Position numbers and translations under genes: made by a program. From NCBI RefSeq assembly GCF_024436035.1, contig NZ_JANFNG010000024.1:26169-90168 (forward strand): a stretch of DNA of 64,000 nucleotides, in the 5' to 3' direction. This document shows, one piece after another, positions 1-6,710 of this stretch; the stretch's first letter is position 1, and every line of letters begins with the position of its first letter. The notes under the pieces were generated by a model, which did no database searches, was not told the DNA's origin, and saw only the letters and a program-made list of their open reading frames with translations. Source of the DNA: Streptomyces humicola (GTDB lineage: Bacteria > Actinomycetota > Actinomycetes > Streptomycetales > Streptomycetaceae).

Positions 1-348
1 CGCCTGGAGGAGAGCCGGCTGCTCGCGACGGAGCGCCGCATCGACGCCGAGCTGCGACTCGGCATGCACAGCCAACTCCTGGCCGAACTCGCGGAGCTGA
101 CAGCATGTCACCCTGCCAACGAGCGGCTGCACTCGCAGGCCATGGTCGCGTTCTACCGCTCGGGGCGGCAGTCCTCGGCGCTGGAGCTGTACCGCGGACT
201 GCGCCGGCGGCTGATCGAGCAGCTGGGCCTGGAGCCCTCTCCACAGCTCCAGCGGCTGCACCAGGCGATGCTCTCGGTCGATCCCCGGCTGGACATGGTC
301 GCGCAGGGCGGCAGACCGACGCCGACCTTCGACCTGTACGCGGTTTGA
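1..348 (+). CDS. SARP/AfsR-type transcriptional regulator, C-terminal part (BTAD domain), 5' end outside window
   Basis: The reading frame is open from base 1 and ends at a stop at 346-348, so only about the last 115 residues are present. They read as the helical bacterial transcriptional activator domain of SARP regulators: RRIDAELRLG, ELTACHPANERLHSQAM, ALELYRGLRRRLIEQLGLEPS and LQRLHQAML are characteristic of that TPR-like fold. The ORF-internal ATG at 64 falls in the middle of the domain and is not a real start. SARPs usually activate antibiotic clusters by binding heptameric direct repeats. This one sits directly upstream of a dithiolopyrrolone-like cluster and is a candidate pathway activator, which is an inference from position. 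The DNA-binding N-terminus cannot be seen. Confidence 0.85.
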   Translation, partial: RLEESRLLATERRIDAELRLGMHSQLLAELAELTACHPANERLHSQAMVAFYRSGRQSSALELYRGLRRRLIEQLGLEPSPQLQRLHQAMLSVDPRLDMVAQGGRPTPTFDLYAV

Positions 349-380
349 GCGTGCCCCGGCAGCCGGGCACCGGCAGGTCC

Positions 381-450
381 CGCTTGCCACGGACACACGT
401 CGCGCTTCACGGACACACGTCGCGCTTCACGGCACACACCGCGCTTCACG
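381..450. repeat. Three to four 20-bp direct repeats between the SARP and globin genes
   Basis: A 20-bp unit with core CGCGCTTCACGGACACACGT recurs head to tail. There is a degenerate copy at 381-400, a clean copy at 401-420, a near copy at 421-440 and a partial copy from 440. The period is 20, 20 and then 19 bp, close to two helical turns, so the copies face the same side of the DNA. SARP activators bind direct repeats with about 22-bp periodicity, so an operator for the neighbouring SARP is plausible but unproven. Confidence 0.55.
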
Positions 451-520
451 ACAGACCCCGAGCACGCACAGACACTTGCCCCGCCTCTCCGCACAGGACG
501 GCCGAGCGAAAGGTGACACA

Positions 521-985
521 GTGACGGATCAGGTTCCCACCCTGTACGAGTGGGCTGGTGGCGCCGAGGCGCTGGAACAGCTGACGGAGGAGTTCTACGC
601 GCGCGTCCGCAAGGACGAACTGCTCGCCCCGCTCTTCGCCCGCATGGCAGACGACCACCCCAAGCACGTCGCGACCTTCCTCGGCGAGGTGCTCGGTGGT
701 CCGGAGCGCTACACCGAGCACCATGGCGGTTACCGGCACATGCTCTCACGGCACCGGGGCCGGGCCATCAAAGCCGAACAGCGGGCGCGGTGGGTGGAGC
801 TGATGCTGGAGGCCATGGACGTGGTGGGACTGCCGGACGACGCGGAGTTCCGCTCGGCGTTCATCGGCTACATCGAGTTCGGCTCGCGCCGCGCCATGGC
901 CAACTCCCAGCCGGGCGCGGGACCCACGCGTCGTACGACCATCAAGAAGTGGGGCTGGGGCGAGGCTCTGCCCGGTGACGAATGA
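521..985 (+). CDS. hlmG: Group II truncated hemoglobin (HlmG-like globin)
   Basis: This 154-aa 2/2 hemoglobin binds heme and probably handles O2 or redox equivalents. GTG at 521 is chosen because GAAAGGTGAC lies just upstream and homologues begin at this point. The start YEWAGGAEALEQL, the HPKHVATFL segment, the proximal-His region GGYRHMLSRH, the G-helix Trp in RARWVELML and the terminal KKWGWGEA are all typical of actinomycete group II globins. A globin gene also occurs in the holomycin cluster of S. clavuligerus (hlmG in the naming I recall), next to the exporter as here, so a role in oxidation during dithiolopyrrolone formation or in protection is likely. The exact biochemical role is not established. 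Confidence 0.88.
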   Translation: MTDQVPTLYEWAGGAEALEQLTEEFYARVRKDELLAPLFARMADDHPKHVATFLGEVLGGPERYTEHHGGYRHMLSRHRGRAIKAEQRARWVELMLEAMDVVGLPDDAEFRSAFIGYIEFGSRRAMANSQPGAGPTRRTTIKKWGWGEALPGDE

Positions 986-1429
986 TCCGGCGGCCGGCAG
1001 GCAGGGATAGGGGCCGTGGTTCGCGGTCCGCCGCCCAACTCCCCCCTCACGGCACCCGCCGTTGGGGTCGGCTGTCCTACCCGTCGGCGGGCCGGGCCCG
1101 GCCCCGGGAGCGGCCGGAGCGCATTCCGCCTCCGCGTTCCCGGTATCGGCAACGAATGTTGTCCGTCCGCCACGCCTGGTTTCAGCATGGGGGCCAGTGG
1201 TGATCACCACGATCACGCGGATCGCCGAGGCATCGGTGCTGCCCAGCACGCGGCTGCGACGGGGAGCCAGCACAGGCATCCCGGCCGGTGCCGCTGCGCC
1301 ATCGGCGCCGCCTGCTGGACGAGGACGCCGGCCGGGGCGTTCGGCGGCGCCGCACTCCCACCGCCCGGCAGGCCGCGGCGCACCCGCCCTGATCCGCACG
1401 CCCGAACAATCCGAACAAGGAGTTCGCCC
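986..1429. other. Intergenic region with no supported gene; contains a 14-bp perfect palindrome
   Basis: The frames open here are short and lack family features. The notable element is the perfect palindrome GTGGTGATCACCAC at 1197-1210, followed closely by GATCACGCGGATC. A repressor operator for the downstream exporter gene is a reasonable guess, because efflux genes are commonly controlled this way. Confidence 0.4.
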
Positions 1430-1510
1430 ATGCGTTTGACCACTCCTGGGCTGGTGCACAGCGTCACCGCGCAGACAGGTCCCGAGCAGGCCGAAGGTGG
1501 CCGCCGATGA
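1430..1510 (+). CDS. Possible 26-aa leader peptide coupled to the MFS exporter
   Basis: A 26-codon ORF (MRLTTPGLVH... EGGRR) starts at ATG 1430 after AACAAGGAG. Its stop codon overlaps the ATG of the exporter at 1507 (ATGA). The position, good Shine-Dalgarno sequence and 4-bp overlap suggest a translated leader that couples or attenuates exporter translation, as known for some chloramphenicol-type efflux genes. The peptide matches no family I recognise. It could also be a chance ORF. Confidence 0.4.
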   Translation: MRLTTPGLVHSVTAQTGPEQAEGGRR

Positions 1511-2733
1511 GCGTCCAGACCGAACAGCAGCAGGCGGCTTCCCGCAAGACCGCCGACAGGCTGCCGCTGGGGGTCTACCTGCTCGCGTTCAGCCTGTTCG
1601 CGATGGGCAGCGCCGAGTTCCTGCTCGCAGGGGTCCTGCCGGACATTGCCGACGACCTGGGGATCTCCCTGTCCTCTGCCGGCGCGTTGATCTCATCGTT
1701 CGCCATCGGCGTGGTGATCGGCGGCCCGCCGCTGGCCGTCCTGACCGTACGCTGGCCGCGGCGGACGACGCTGGTGACCTCGCAGGCCATCTTCGCCGCC
1801 TCCGTGGCGGTCGGCCTGCTGACCGACAACTTCACGGTGTTGCTGGTCACCCGCTTTCTGTGCGGCCTGGCCTATGCCGGGTTCTGGGCGGTCGCCGCGG
1901 TCACCGCGATCGGCCTCGTCACCCCCGACCGCACCGCACGCGCCTCCGGCGTGGTCGTCAGCGGACTCAGCGTCGCCATGGTGGGCGGCGGCCCGGCCGG
2001 CACGCTGCTGAGCCACTTCACCAGCTGGCAGGGCGGGTTCTGGGCCGTGGTCGCCCTCACCGCCGTCGGCGCGGTCTCGACGCTCGTCGCTGTGCCCGCG
2101 ACCCGGGCGGCCGAGGAACCCAGCGTGCGGCGGGAGTTGCGCACGATGAAGCAGCCGCAGCTATGGGTGGTGTATGCCGCAACCCTGCTGAGCACCGCCG
2201 CCTACATGATCTCGTACAACTATCTCGCGGCTTTCCTCACCGGCATCACCAGCATCCCTTCGGTGTGGGTGCCCGCGATCCTGACTCTGTTCGGCATCGG
2301 TGCCTTCATCGGTCTGTCCATCGGTGGCAGGATCGCCGACGGGCGCCCCCATCACGCGCTCCTGATCGGTGCGGCCGGGATCCTTGCCGCGTCCGTCCTG
2401 CTCGCACTCCTCGCCCGGTACGCCGTGGCCGTCGTCCCCCTGGTCCTGCTCCTGGGAGTCGCGGGATTCGTACTGAACCCGGCCATCTACGGGCGGGTGT
2501 TCACCGTCGCGGCCCAAGCGCCCACCCTCGCCGGGGCCACCGCCGTCTCCATGTTCCAGCTCGGCATCAGCCTCGTCCCCGTACTTGCGGGAATCGCCCT
2601 CGGCGCCGGCGCCGGTCTGACCTCCATCCCCTGGCTCGGCGCCGGCCTGGCCGTGCTCACCATCCCGGCCGTCCTTGTAGACCGGACCATGGCCCGTAAC
2701 CGGGCGCAGAATTCTCAGCCCGGCGACAACTGA
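1507..2733 (+). CDS. hlmH: MFS efflux transporter, AraJ/Cmx-CmrA type (HlmH-like exporter)
   Basis: A 408-aa protein with about 12 hydrophobic segments. The N-terminal SLFAMGSAEFLLAGVLPDIA and the following DDLGISLSSAGALIS are hallmarks of the AraJ/Cmx drug-proton antiporter group (14-kb relatives include chloramphenicol exporters). The short loop WPRRTT after TM2 and the central loop around residues 190-210 fit the MFS plan. In the holomycin cluster an MFS gene lies beside the globin as here, so export of and self-protection from the dithiolopyrrolone is the expected role. The ATG overlaps the stop of a 26-aa upstream ORF, and GAAGGTGG lies 7 nt before it. Confidence 0.88.
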   Translation: MSVQTEQQQAASRKTADRLPLGVYLLAFSLFAMGSAEFLLAGVLPDIADDLGISLSSAGALISSFAIGVVIGGPPLAVLTVRWPRRTTLVTSQAIFAASVAVGLLTDNFTVLLVTRFLCGLAYAGFWAVAAVTAIGLVTPDRTARASGVVVSGLSVAMVGGGPAGTLLSHFTSWQGGFWAVVALTAVGAVSTLVAVPATRAAEEPSVRRELRTMKQPQLWVVYAATLLSTAAYMISYNYLAAFLTGITSIPSVWVPAILTLFGIGAFIGLSIGGRIADGRPHHALLIGAAGILAASVLLALLARYAVAVVPLVLLLGVAGFVLNPAIYGRVFTVAAQAPTLAGATAVSMFQLGISLVPVLAGIALGAGAGLTSIPWLGAGLAVLTIPAVLVDRTMARNRAQNSQPGDN

Positions 2734-2826
2734 CCCGCTTCCGGCTCCCCGCACCTCTTGCCCGACTGCATTCCAGCCGCGGCGAAGGCGCCGCTGGGCG
2801 TGGCCGGCAGCATTCCACCGACGAGA

Positions 2827-2862
2827 GCCGCAGAGAAATTCTCGACAGAATTTCTCTGCGGC
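2827..2862. promoter_or_regulatory. Perfect 16-bp inverted repeat immediately upstream of the methyltransferase
   Basis: The arm GCCGCAGAGAAATTCT at 2827-2842 is an exact reverse complement of 2847-2862, separated by CGAC. The arms are unusually AT-rich for this genome, and each contains a smaller near palindrome (GAGAAATTCTC). The element ends 19 nt before the ATG at 2882. No U-run follows, and it lies inside the ribosome-binding region, so an operator or an mRNA hairpin controlling the next gene fits better than a terminator. Confidence 0.6.
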
Positions 2863-2881
2863 TTCCCCAAGGGAGGATCGA

Positions 2882-3631
2882 ATGGACAACAAGCTCGGTT
2901 ACGAACTCGGGAACTGGGTCGTGGCGCAGATCCAGAGCCCGGACCGTCCGACGCAGACGACGTTTTCGCTGCTCGGGATGGAATGGGACCTGCTCCCCGA
3001 TGTGTTTCCCCCCTACACGGACCCGGGCCCCGGCCTGTTCGCCTCCTGGGTGCCGTGCGAGAAGGGCAGCCGGTTCCTGGAGATGGGCTGCGGCGCGGGC
3101 ATCGCCGCGGTGATCGCCGCGCAGCGTGGCTGCGAGCGGGTGGTGGCGCTGGACATCAACCCGGCGGCGGTGGAGAACACCCGGCGAAACGCCGCCCGGC
3201 ACGGGGTGGCCGACCAAGTGACGGCGCTGCACAGCGATCTGTTCGACGCCCTGGACCCGACCGAGATGCTCGATGTCGTCTTCTGGAACACCCCGTTCAT
3301 CGAGGCGCCCGAGAACCGCCCCTACGGCAGCCAGACCGAGCGGGCGGTCTTCGACCCCGGGTACGAGCTGGTGCGCAGGTTCTTCCGTGACGTGGTACCC
3401 CATCTGGCGGCGGAGGGGCGGGTCTACCTGGGCACCAGCGAGGCGATGGGAAACCCGGAGAAAATGCTGCGGGCCGCCGCCGACGCGGGTTTCGAAGGCC
3501 ACCGGTACCGCAGCGAGTCCGTCGAACTTCCGGCGGCGGACTTCGGTGACTCCCCGGTGGTCAAGGCACACACCAACGAGCGCGGGATCGTGGACATGGA
3601 CTTCACGATGTATGAGTTCCTGCGCCGCTGA
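2882..3631 (+). CDS. Class I SAM-dependent methyltransferase, HemK/PrmC-like (NTPF motif), probable N-methyltransferase
   Basis: This 249-aa protein starts at ATG 2882 behind GGGAGG. The SAM motif I is FLEMGCGAGIAAV (about residue 62-75), followed by the acidic motif VVALDINPAAVE and the catalytic motif VVFWNTPFIE (about residue 134). N-[TP]-P-[FY] tetrapeptides are typical of enzymes that methylate amide or amino nitrogens, such as PrmC/HemK, and the preceding region resembles PrmC. Thiolutin and aureothricin differ from holomycin by a methyl on the lactam nitrogen, so ring N-methylation is an attractive role. Thiol S-methylation for self-protection is the main alternative. It lies between the cluster exporter and the amine oxidase on the same strand. 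Confidence 0.8.
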   Translation: MDNKLGYELGNWVVAQIQSPDRPTQTTFSLLGMEWDLLPDVFPPYTDPGPGLFASWVPCEKGSRFLEMGCGAGIAAVIAAQRGCERVVALDINPAAVENTRRNAARHGVADQVTALHSDLFDALDPTEMLDVVFWNTPFIEAPENRPYGSQTERAVFDPGYELVRRFFRDVVPHLAAEGRVYLGTSEAMGNPEKMLRAAADAGFEGHRYRSESVELPAADFGDSPVVKAHTNERGIVDMDFTMYEFLRR

Positions 3632-3745
3632 CCTCGTACCGCCTGGCCAAGGAAAACCCCGCACGACGCTCACCGAGCCACCAGTTCCGACCGGATTCAA
3701 TTCGATTCTGGGCGATACGACAGCGTCCCGGAAGATTGGAATGTG

Positions 3746-5203
3746 ATGAACGCGAACGGGAAGACGGACGGCACCGGCTTCGATGTGGTCATCGCCGGAA
3801 ACGGAGTCCTGGGGCTGTCGCTCGCATGGGGCCTGGCCCGGCGAGGACAGCGGGTCGCCGTGCTGGGCCGGCCGCACCGCCCCTGGGCCGGCTCGGCCGC
3901 GGCCGGTGCCATGCTCGGCTCTTTCGGCGAGGTCACCACCTCCCTGCTGGCCAGCGAGTACGGCAGGGCCAAGCTGGAACTCGGCATCCAGGCCACCGGG
4001 TTGTGGCCCCAGTGGCTGGCCGAGCTGGAAGACCAGACCGAGGGCGCCCCCGTCAAGACCGCCGAGGGCACCACCGTCATCCTCAACACCATCGGCACGG
4101 CCGAGATCGACGACGCCAACTACAACGCCATCCGTGCCGAACTGACCCGCTACTCGGAACCCTTCGAGGACATCGAGCCCACCGACCTCGATTGGGTGGA
4201 CGCCGAACCGATCTCCCGCCCGCTGAAGGCCTTCCACATACCCGGCGAACACGCGGTCAACGCCGCCGCCCTCCTCGAGCGGCTGGAATCGGCTGTCGTC
4301 CGGGCAGGCGGCACCCTCGTCCCCGAACCCGCGACCCGCGTCGAGCACAAGGGCGAGCGGGTGACCGGGGTCGTCCTGGCCTCCGGGGAGCGGATCAGTG
4401 GCGACCACGTGATGCTGGCCGCCGGAGCGCGCACCCAGGAACTCCTGGACAGCCTGCCTGTCGGACCCCGCATCCCCCGCCTCGTCAGCGGCTACGGCGT
4501 CTCCTCCCTTATCAGGACTGTCGACGGAACCGCACCGGACAGCGTCATCCGCACCCCGAACCGCTCCTTCGCCTGCGGACTTCACGTCCTCCCTCGCGGC
4601 GACGACCACGTCTACCTCGGCGCCACCAACGTCATCTCCGTGGAGCCGCGCGACACCGCCGAGATGCGCGACCTGGTCTTCCTCCTCCAGTGCGCCCACC
4701 GCCAGGTCCGCCGCAACCTGTGGAACAGCGATGTCACCAAGATCCAGGTCGGCAACCGCCCCGTGTCCATGGACGCCTTCCCGCTGCTCGGCGAGGGCGG
4801 CATGACGGGCCTGTGGATCATGACCGGCACCTACCGCGACGGCCTGCACCTCTCTCCGCTGCTGGCCCAGGACTTCACCGCCCGGATCCTGGGCGAGCAG
4901 CCCCAGGCCGACCTGGCACGGTTCACCCCAGTACGGCAGCCCCTCCAGGCAGGGACCCGCGAGGAGATCGTGGACGTCCTCGTCGACCACCAGATGGGCA
5001 TCGGATACGAGCAGGACTGGACCATTCCCGTCGAGTGGCACCAGTGGATCGAAATGGACCTGCGGCCGGCCACCCTCAACTGGGCCAACGAGCTCGATCC
5101 CGAGTTCACCCCGCCGGCCGAGCTGCTCTTCGCGTCCCGTTTCGACCCCGAACTCGTCAGCGTCCTGCGGAAGTACTACGCCACCTGCCGCGAGCACAGC
5201 TGA
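3746..5203 (+). CDS. FAD-dependent amine/amino acid oxidase, DadA/ThiO-like
   Basis: A 485-residue flavoprotein with an N-terminal Rossmann motif VVIAGNGVLGLSLAWGLARRG followed by WAGSAAAGAM, as in glycine oxidase and D-amino acid dehydrogenase folds. The C-terminal flavin contact appears as MTGLWIMTGTYRDGLHLSPL. GTG at 3743 directly before ATG 3746 is an equally possible start; GGAAG lies upstream. It would oxidise a C-N bond to an imine, using O2 or another acceptor. The next gene is RidA, which hydrolyses reactive imines or enamines, so the pair probably acts in sequence. It has no counterpart that I recall in the holomycin cluster. Its length exceeds ThiO (about 370 aa) by a C-terminal extension of unknown role. 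Confidence 0.78.
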   Translation: MNANGKTDGTGFDVVIAGNGVLGLSLAWGLARRGQRVAVLGRPHRPWAGSAAAGAMLGSFGEVTTSLLASEYGRAKLELGIQATGLWPQWLAELEDQTEGAPVKTAEGTTVILNTIGTAEIDDANYNAIRAELTRYSEPFEDIEPTDLDWVDAEPISRPLKAFHIPGEHAVNAAALLERLESAVVRAGGTLVPEPATRVEHKGERVTGVVLASGERISGDHVMLAAGARTQELLDSLPVGPRIPRLVSGYGVSSLIRTVDGTAPDSVIRTPNRSFACGLHVLPRGDDHVYLGATNVISVEPRDTAEMRDLVFLLQCAHRQVRRNLWNSDVTKIQVGNRPVSMDAFPLLGEGGMTGLWIMTGTYRDGLHLSPLLAQDFTARILGEQPQADLARFTPVRQPLQAGTREEIVDVLVDHQMGIGYEQDWTIPVEWHQWIEMDLRPATLNWANELDPEFTPPAELLFASRFDPELVSVLRKYYATCREHS

Positions 5204-5262
5204 CCGCAGGGCCCGCACGGCACCGCCACGAGCTTTCCCCCAGAACCATCACGATCACCGTA

Positions 5263-5288
5263 CGGGCAGGCACAACGGCGCCTGCCCG
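5263..5288. terminator. Hairpin between the amine oxidase and ridA
   Basis: CGGGCAGGC at 5263-5271 pairs perfectly with GCCTGCCCG at 5280-5288 around an 8-nt loop. It sits in the 113-bp gap before the RidA ribosome-binding site, so it may attenuate or process the transcript between the two genes. Confidence 0.5.
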
Positions 5289-5316
5289 CAGGCCACCTTC
5301 GAGAAAGGACGGAGCA

Positions 5317-5724
5317 ATGGCTGTTGAGACGATCGACCCGCCAGGCCTTCCCAAGCCCGACGGATGGCGGCAGCTGGCCGTCGGCACCGGAAGCCGGATG
5401 GTGTTCCTCAGCGGCCAGGTCGCGCGCACCGCCGCCGGTGAACCGGTGGGAACGGCAGACCTGGCAGCACAGACCGAGCAGGCCTACCTCAACATAGCCA
5501 CCGGTCTGGCCGCGGCCGGCGCCACCTTCGACGACGTCCTGCGCCTGACCATGTACGTTGTGGACTGGTCGCTGCCCAAGTGGGCCGATATCACCGCGGG
5601 CGCCGAGCGCGCTGCCGCCCAGCTCGGCGCCGACGTCATCCGGCCCACCACCCTGATCGGAGTCGCCACACTCGCCGAACCCGACTTCCTCATCGAGATC
5701 GAGGCCACAGCCATCGTTTCCTGA
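5317..5724 (+). CDS. ridA: RidA family (YjgF/YER057c/UK114) reactive intermediate deaminase
   Basis: A 135-aa protein beginning at ATG 5317 with GAAAGGACGGAG upstream. The family core is clear: RMVFLSGQVARTAAG, the GTADLAAQTEQAYLNI helix, FDDVLRLTMYVVDWS and a C-terminal PTTLIGVATLAEPDFLIEIEATA carrying the conserved end of the fold. RidA proteins trimerise and hydrolyse enamines and imines to carbonyl compounds and ammonia. The strictly conserved catalytic Arg of canonical RidA (normally in an IRP/TR context) may be the R of DVIRPTTLIGV. Its place after an amine oxidase suggests it finishes that oxidation or removes the imine by-product. Confidence 0.9.
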   Translation: MAVETIDPPGLPKPDGWRQLAVGTGSRMVFLSGQVARTAAGEPVGTADLAAQTEQAYLNIATGLAAAGATFDDVLRLTMYVVDWSLPKWADITAGAERAAAQLGADVIRPTTLIGVATLAEPDFLIEIEATAIVS

Positions 5725-5742
5725 CAGCGAAAACGCTCATGA

Positions 5743-5786
5743 GCGGCTCCCGGCCGGGAACCTCTTCGTTCCCGGCCGGGGGCCGC
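5743..5786. terminator. Strong 18-bp-stem terminator after ridA
   Basis: The arm at 5743-5760 (GCGGCTCCCGGCCGGGAA) pairs with 5769-5786, with a single G-U wobble and an 8-nt loop. It begins 18 nt after the ridA stop. Because the next gene converges on it, it probably works for the plus-strand operon. Confidence 0.8.
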
Positions 5787-5815
5787 TTCTCGTATCCGGG
5801 ACGGAGCGAGCGGAA

Positions 5816-5878
5816 CAACGACAAGCGCGCCGCCGCCTGCCGCATGTGCGCGGGAAGGCGGCGGTGCGCTTGTCGTTG
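5816..5878. terminator. Second long hairpin between convergent genes
   Basis: The arm 5816-5838 pairs with 5856-5878 (23 positions, one wobble) around a 17-nt loop. It lies 15 nt beyond the stop of the minus-strand decarboxylase gene at 5894, so it is the natural terminator for that gene and backs up the hairpin at 5743. Confidence 0.75.
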
Positions 5879-5893
5879 CGGTTGTTCAGGGAC

Positions 5894-6487
5894 TTACGCC
5901 GGTCGGCGCCGCTCCGCGAGCAGATCGCCGATCACCTTGGCCACGGTGTCCGGCGAGGGCAGGGCGGGGTGGTGGCTGACAGTGGCCGTGGACGGGTCGA
6001 AACCGTCGTGCCACTCAGGCTCGTTGACGAGCCCCCCGTCCTCGCGGATCTGGGCGATGTTCCGCTGGACCGCTGGCTTGTGCCACATCCGGGCGCCCAT
6101 CACTGGGAAGTAGACGACAGGGTGGTCCACCGACAGCGCCACCGTCATCAGGCGGTTGGGCGCGGCGCCGGCCGCGGCCGAGGCGAGGGTGTGGGCGGTG
6201 GCCGGCAGGACGGAGAGGATGTCGTGGTCGGCAGCGAGCCGGGACGGCTTGTCGGTCGGCCAGTCCGCCGGGGATTCCCCGCTCACCACCCGCTCGGCGA
6301 AGAGCGCGAGACCCTCGGGGGGAATGAACGATGTAGCGGTATGCGTCAGCAGGACCGTGAACGTGCTGCCCGCGATGTGCCGACGCATCGCCTCGATATA
6401 CGCCGGAAGCCGGGTCACCGCGATCGATCCGGTAGCGCCGATGAGTATGCGTTTCCCGGCTGTCTCCGGGGAGTTCTGAATTCCCAT
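5894..6487 (-). CDS. hlmF: HFCD-family flavoprotein decarboxylase (HlmF-like, PPC-DC/lantibiotic decarboxylase type)
   Basis: A protein of about 197 aa starting at ATG 6485-6487. The N-terminal KRILIGATGSIAVTRLPAYI is the FMN-binding start of the homo-oligomeric flavin-containing cysteine decarboxylase family (PPC decarboxylase, EpiD). HDILSVLPATAHTLASAAAG corresponds to the PASANT-like region, and VYFPVMGARMWHKPAVQRNI to the flap with the conserved P.M...MW. These enzymes oxidatively decarboxylate C-terminal cysteine to an enethiol. In the holomycin route a flavoenzyme of this family acts on the Cys-Cys intermediate. It is transcribed divergently from the NRPS, sharing a 223-bp control region. 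Confidence 0.82.
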   Translation of the reverse strand: MGIQNSPETAGKRILIGATGSIAVTRLPAYIEAMRRHIAGSTFTVLLTHTATSFIPPEGLALFAERVVSGESPADWPTDKPSRLAADHDILSVLPATAHTLASAAAGAAPNRLMTVALSVDHPVVYFPVMGARMWHKPAVQRNIAQIREDGGLVNEPEWHDGFDPSTATVSHHPALPSPDTVAKVIGDLLAERRRPA

Positions 6488-6710
6488 GCGCCGATGATGT
6501 CGCCGCCGTCCGACCATCGGTCAATGGCGGATAGGAGGCCGCCAGAGGGAGTCCGCCGATAGTCCAGCGGCGGTCCAGCGCGGGCTAAATCCTTCGGTCG
6601 TCCCTTCGGCCGGACCGTATGGAGACCGTATGTGCCACTGCCTAACGTCCCGTTTGCGCAAAACAATTCGAAGGCCCGCCAGGGCATCTGACGAAAAGGG
6701 GCGGACGTCG
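6488..6710. promoter_or_regulatory. Divergent promoter region of decarboxylase and NRPS operon
   Basis: This 223-bp gap must hold promoters for both directions. A 10-bp palindrome TTTGCGCAAA lies at 6653-6662, 48 nt before the NRPS start, within a locally AT-rich stretch. An imperfect CCGCC...GGCGG repeat lies around 6557-6577. No perfect sigma-70 boxes are obvious to me. Confidence 0.5.

Noticed and set aside
2657..5218. An 853-codon open frame on the minus strand
   Set aside because: It is antisense to three well-recognised genes (end of the exporter, methyltransferase, amine oxidase) and is a typical long shadow frame of high-GC coding DNA without family motifs.
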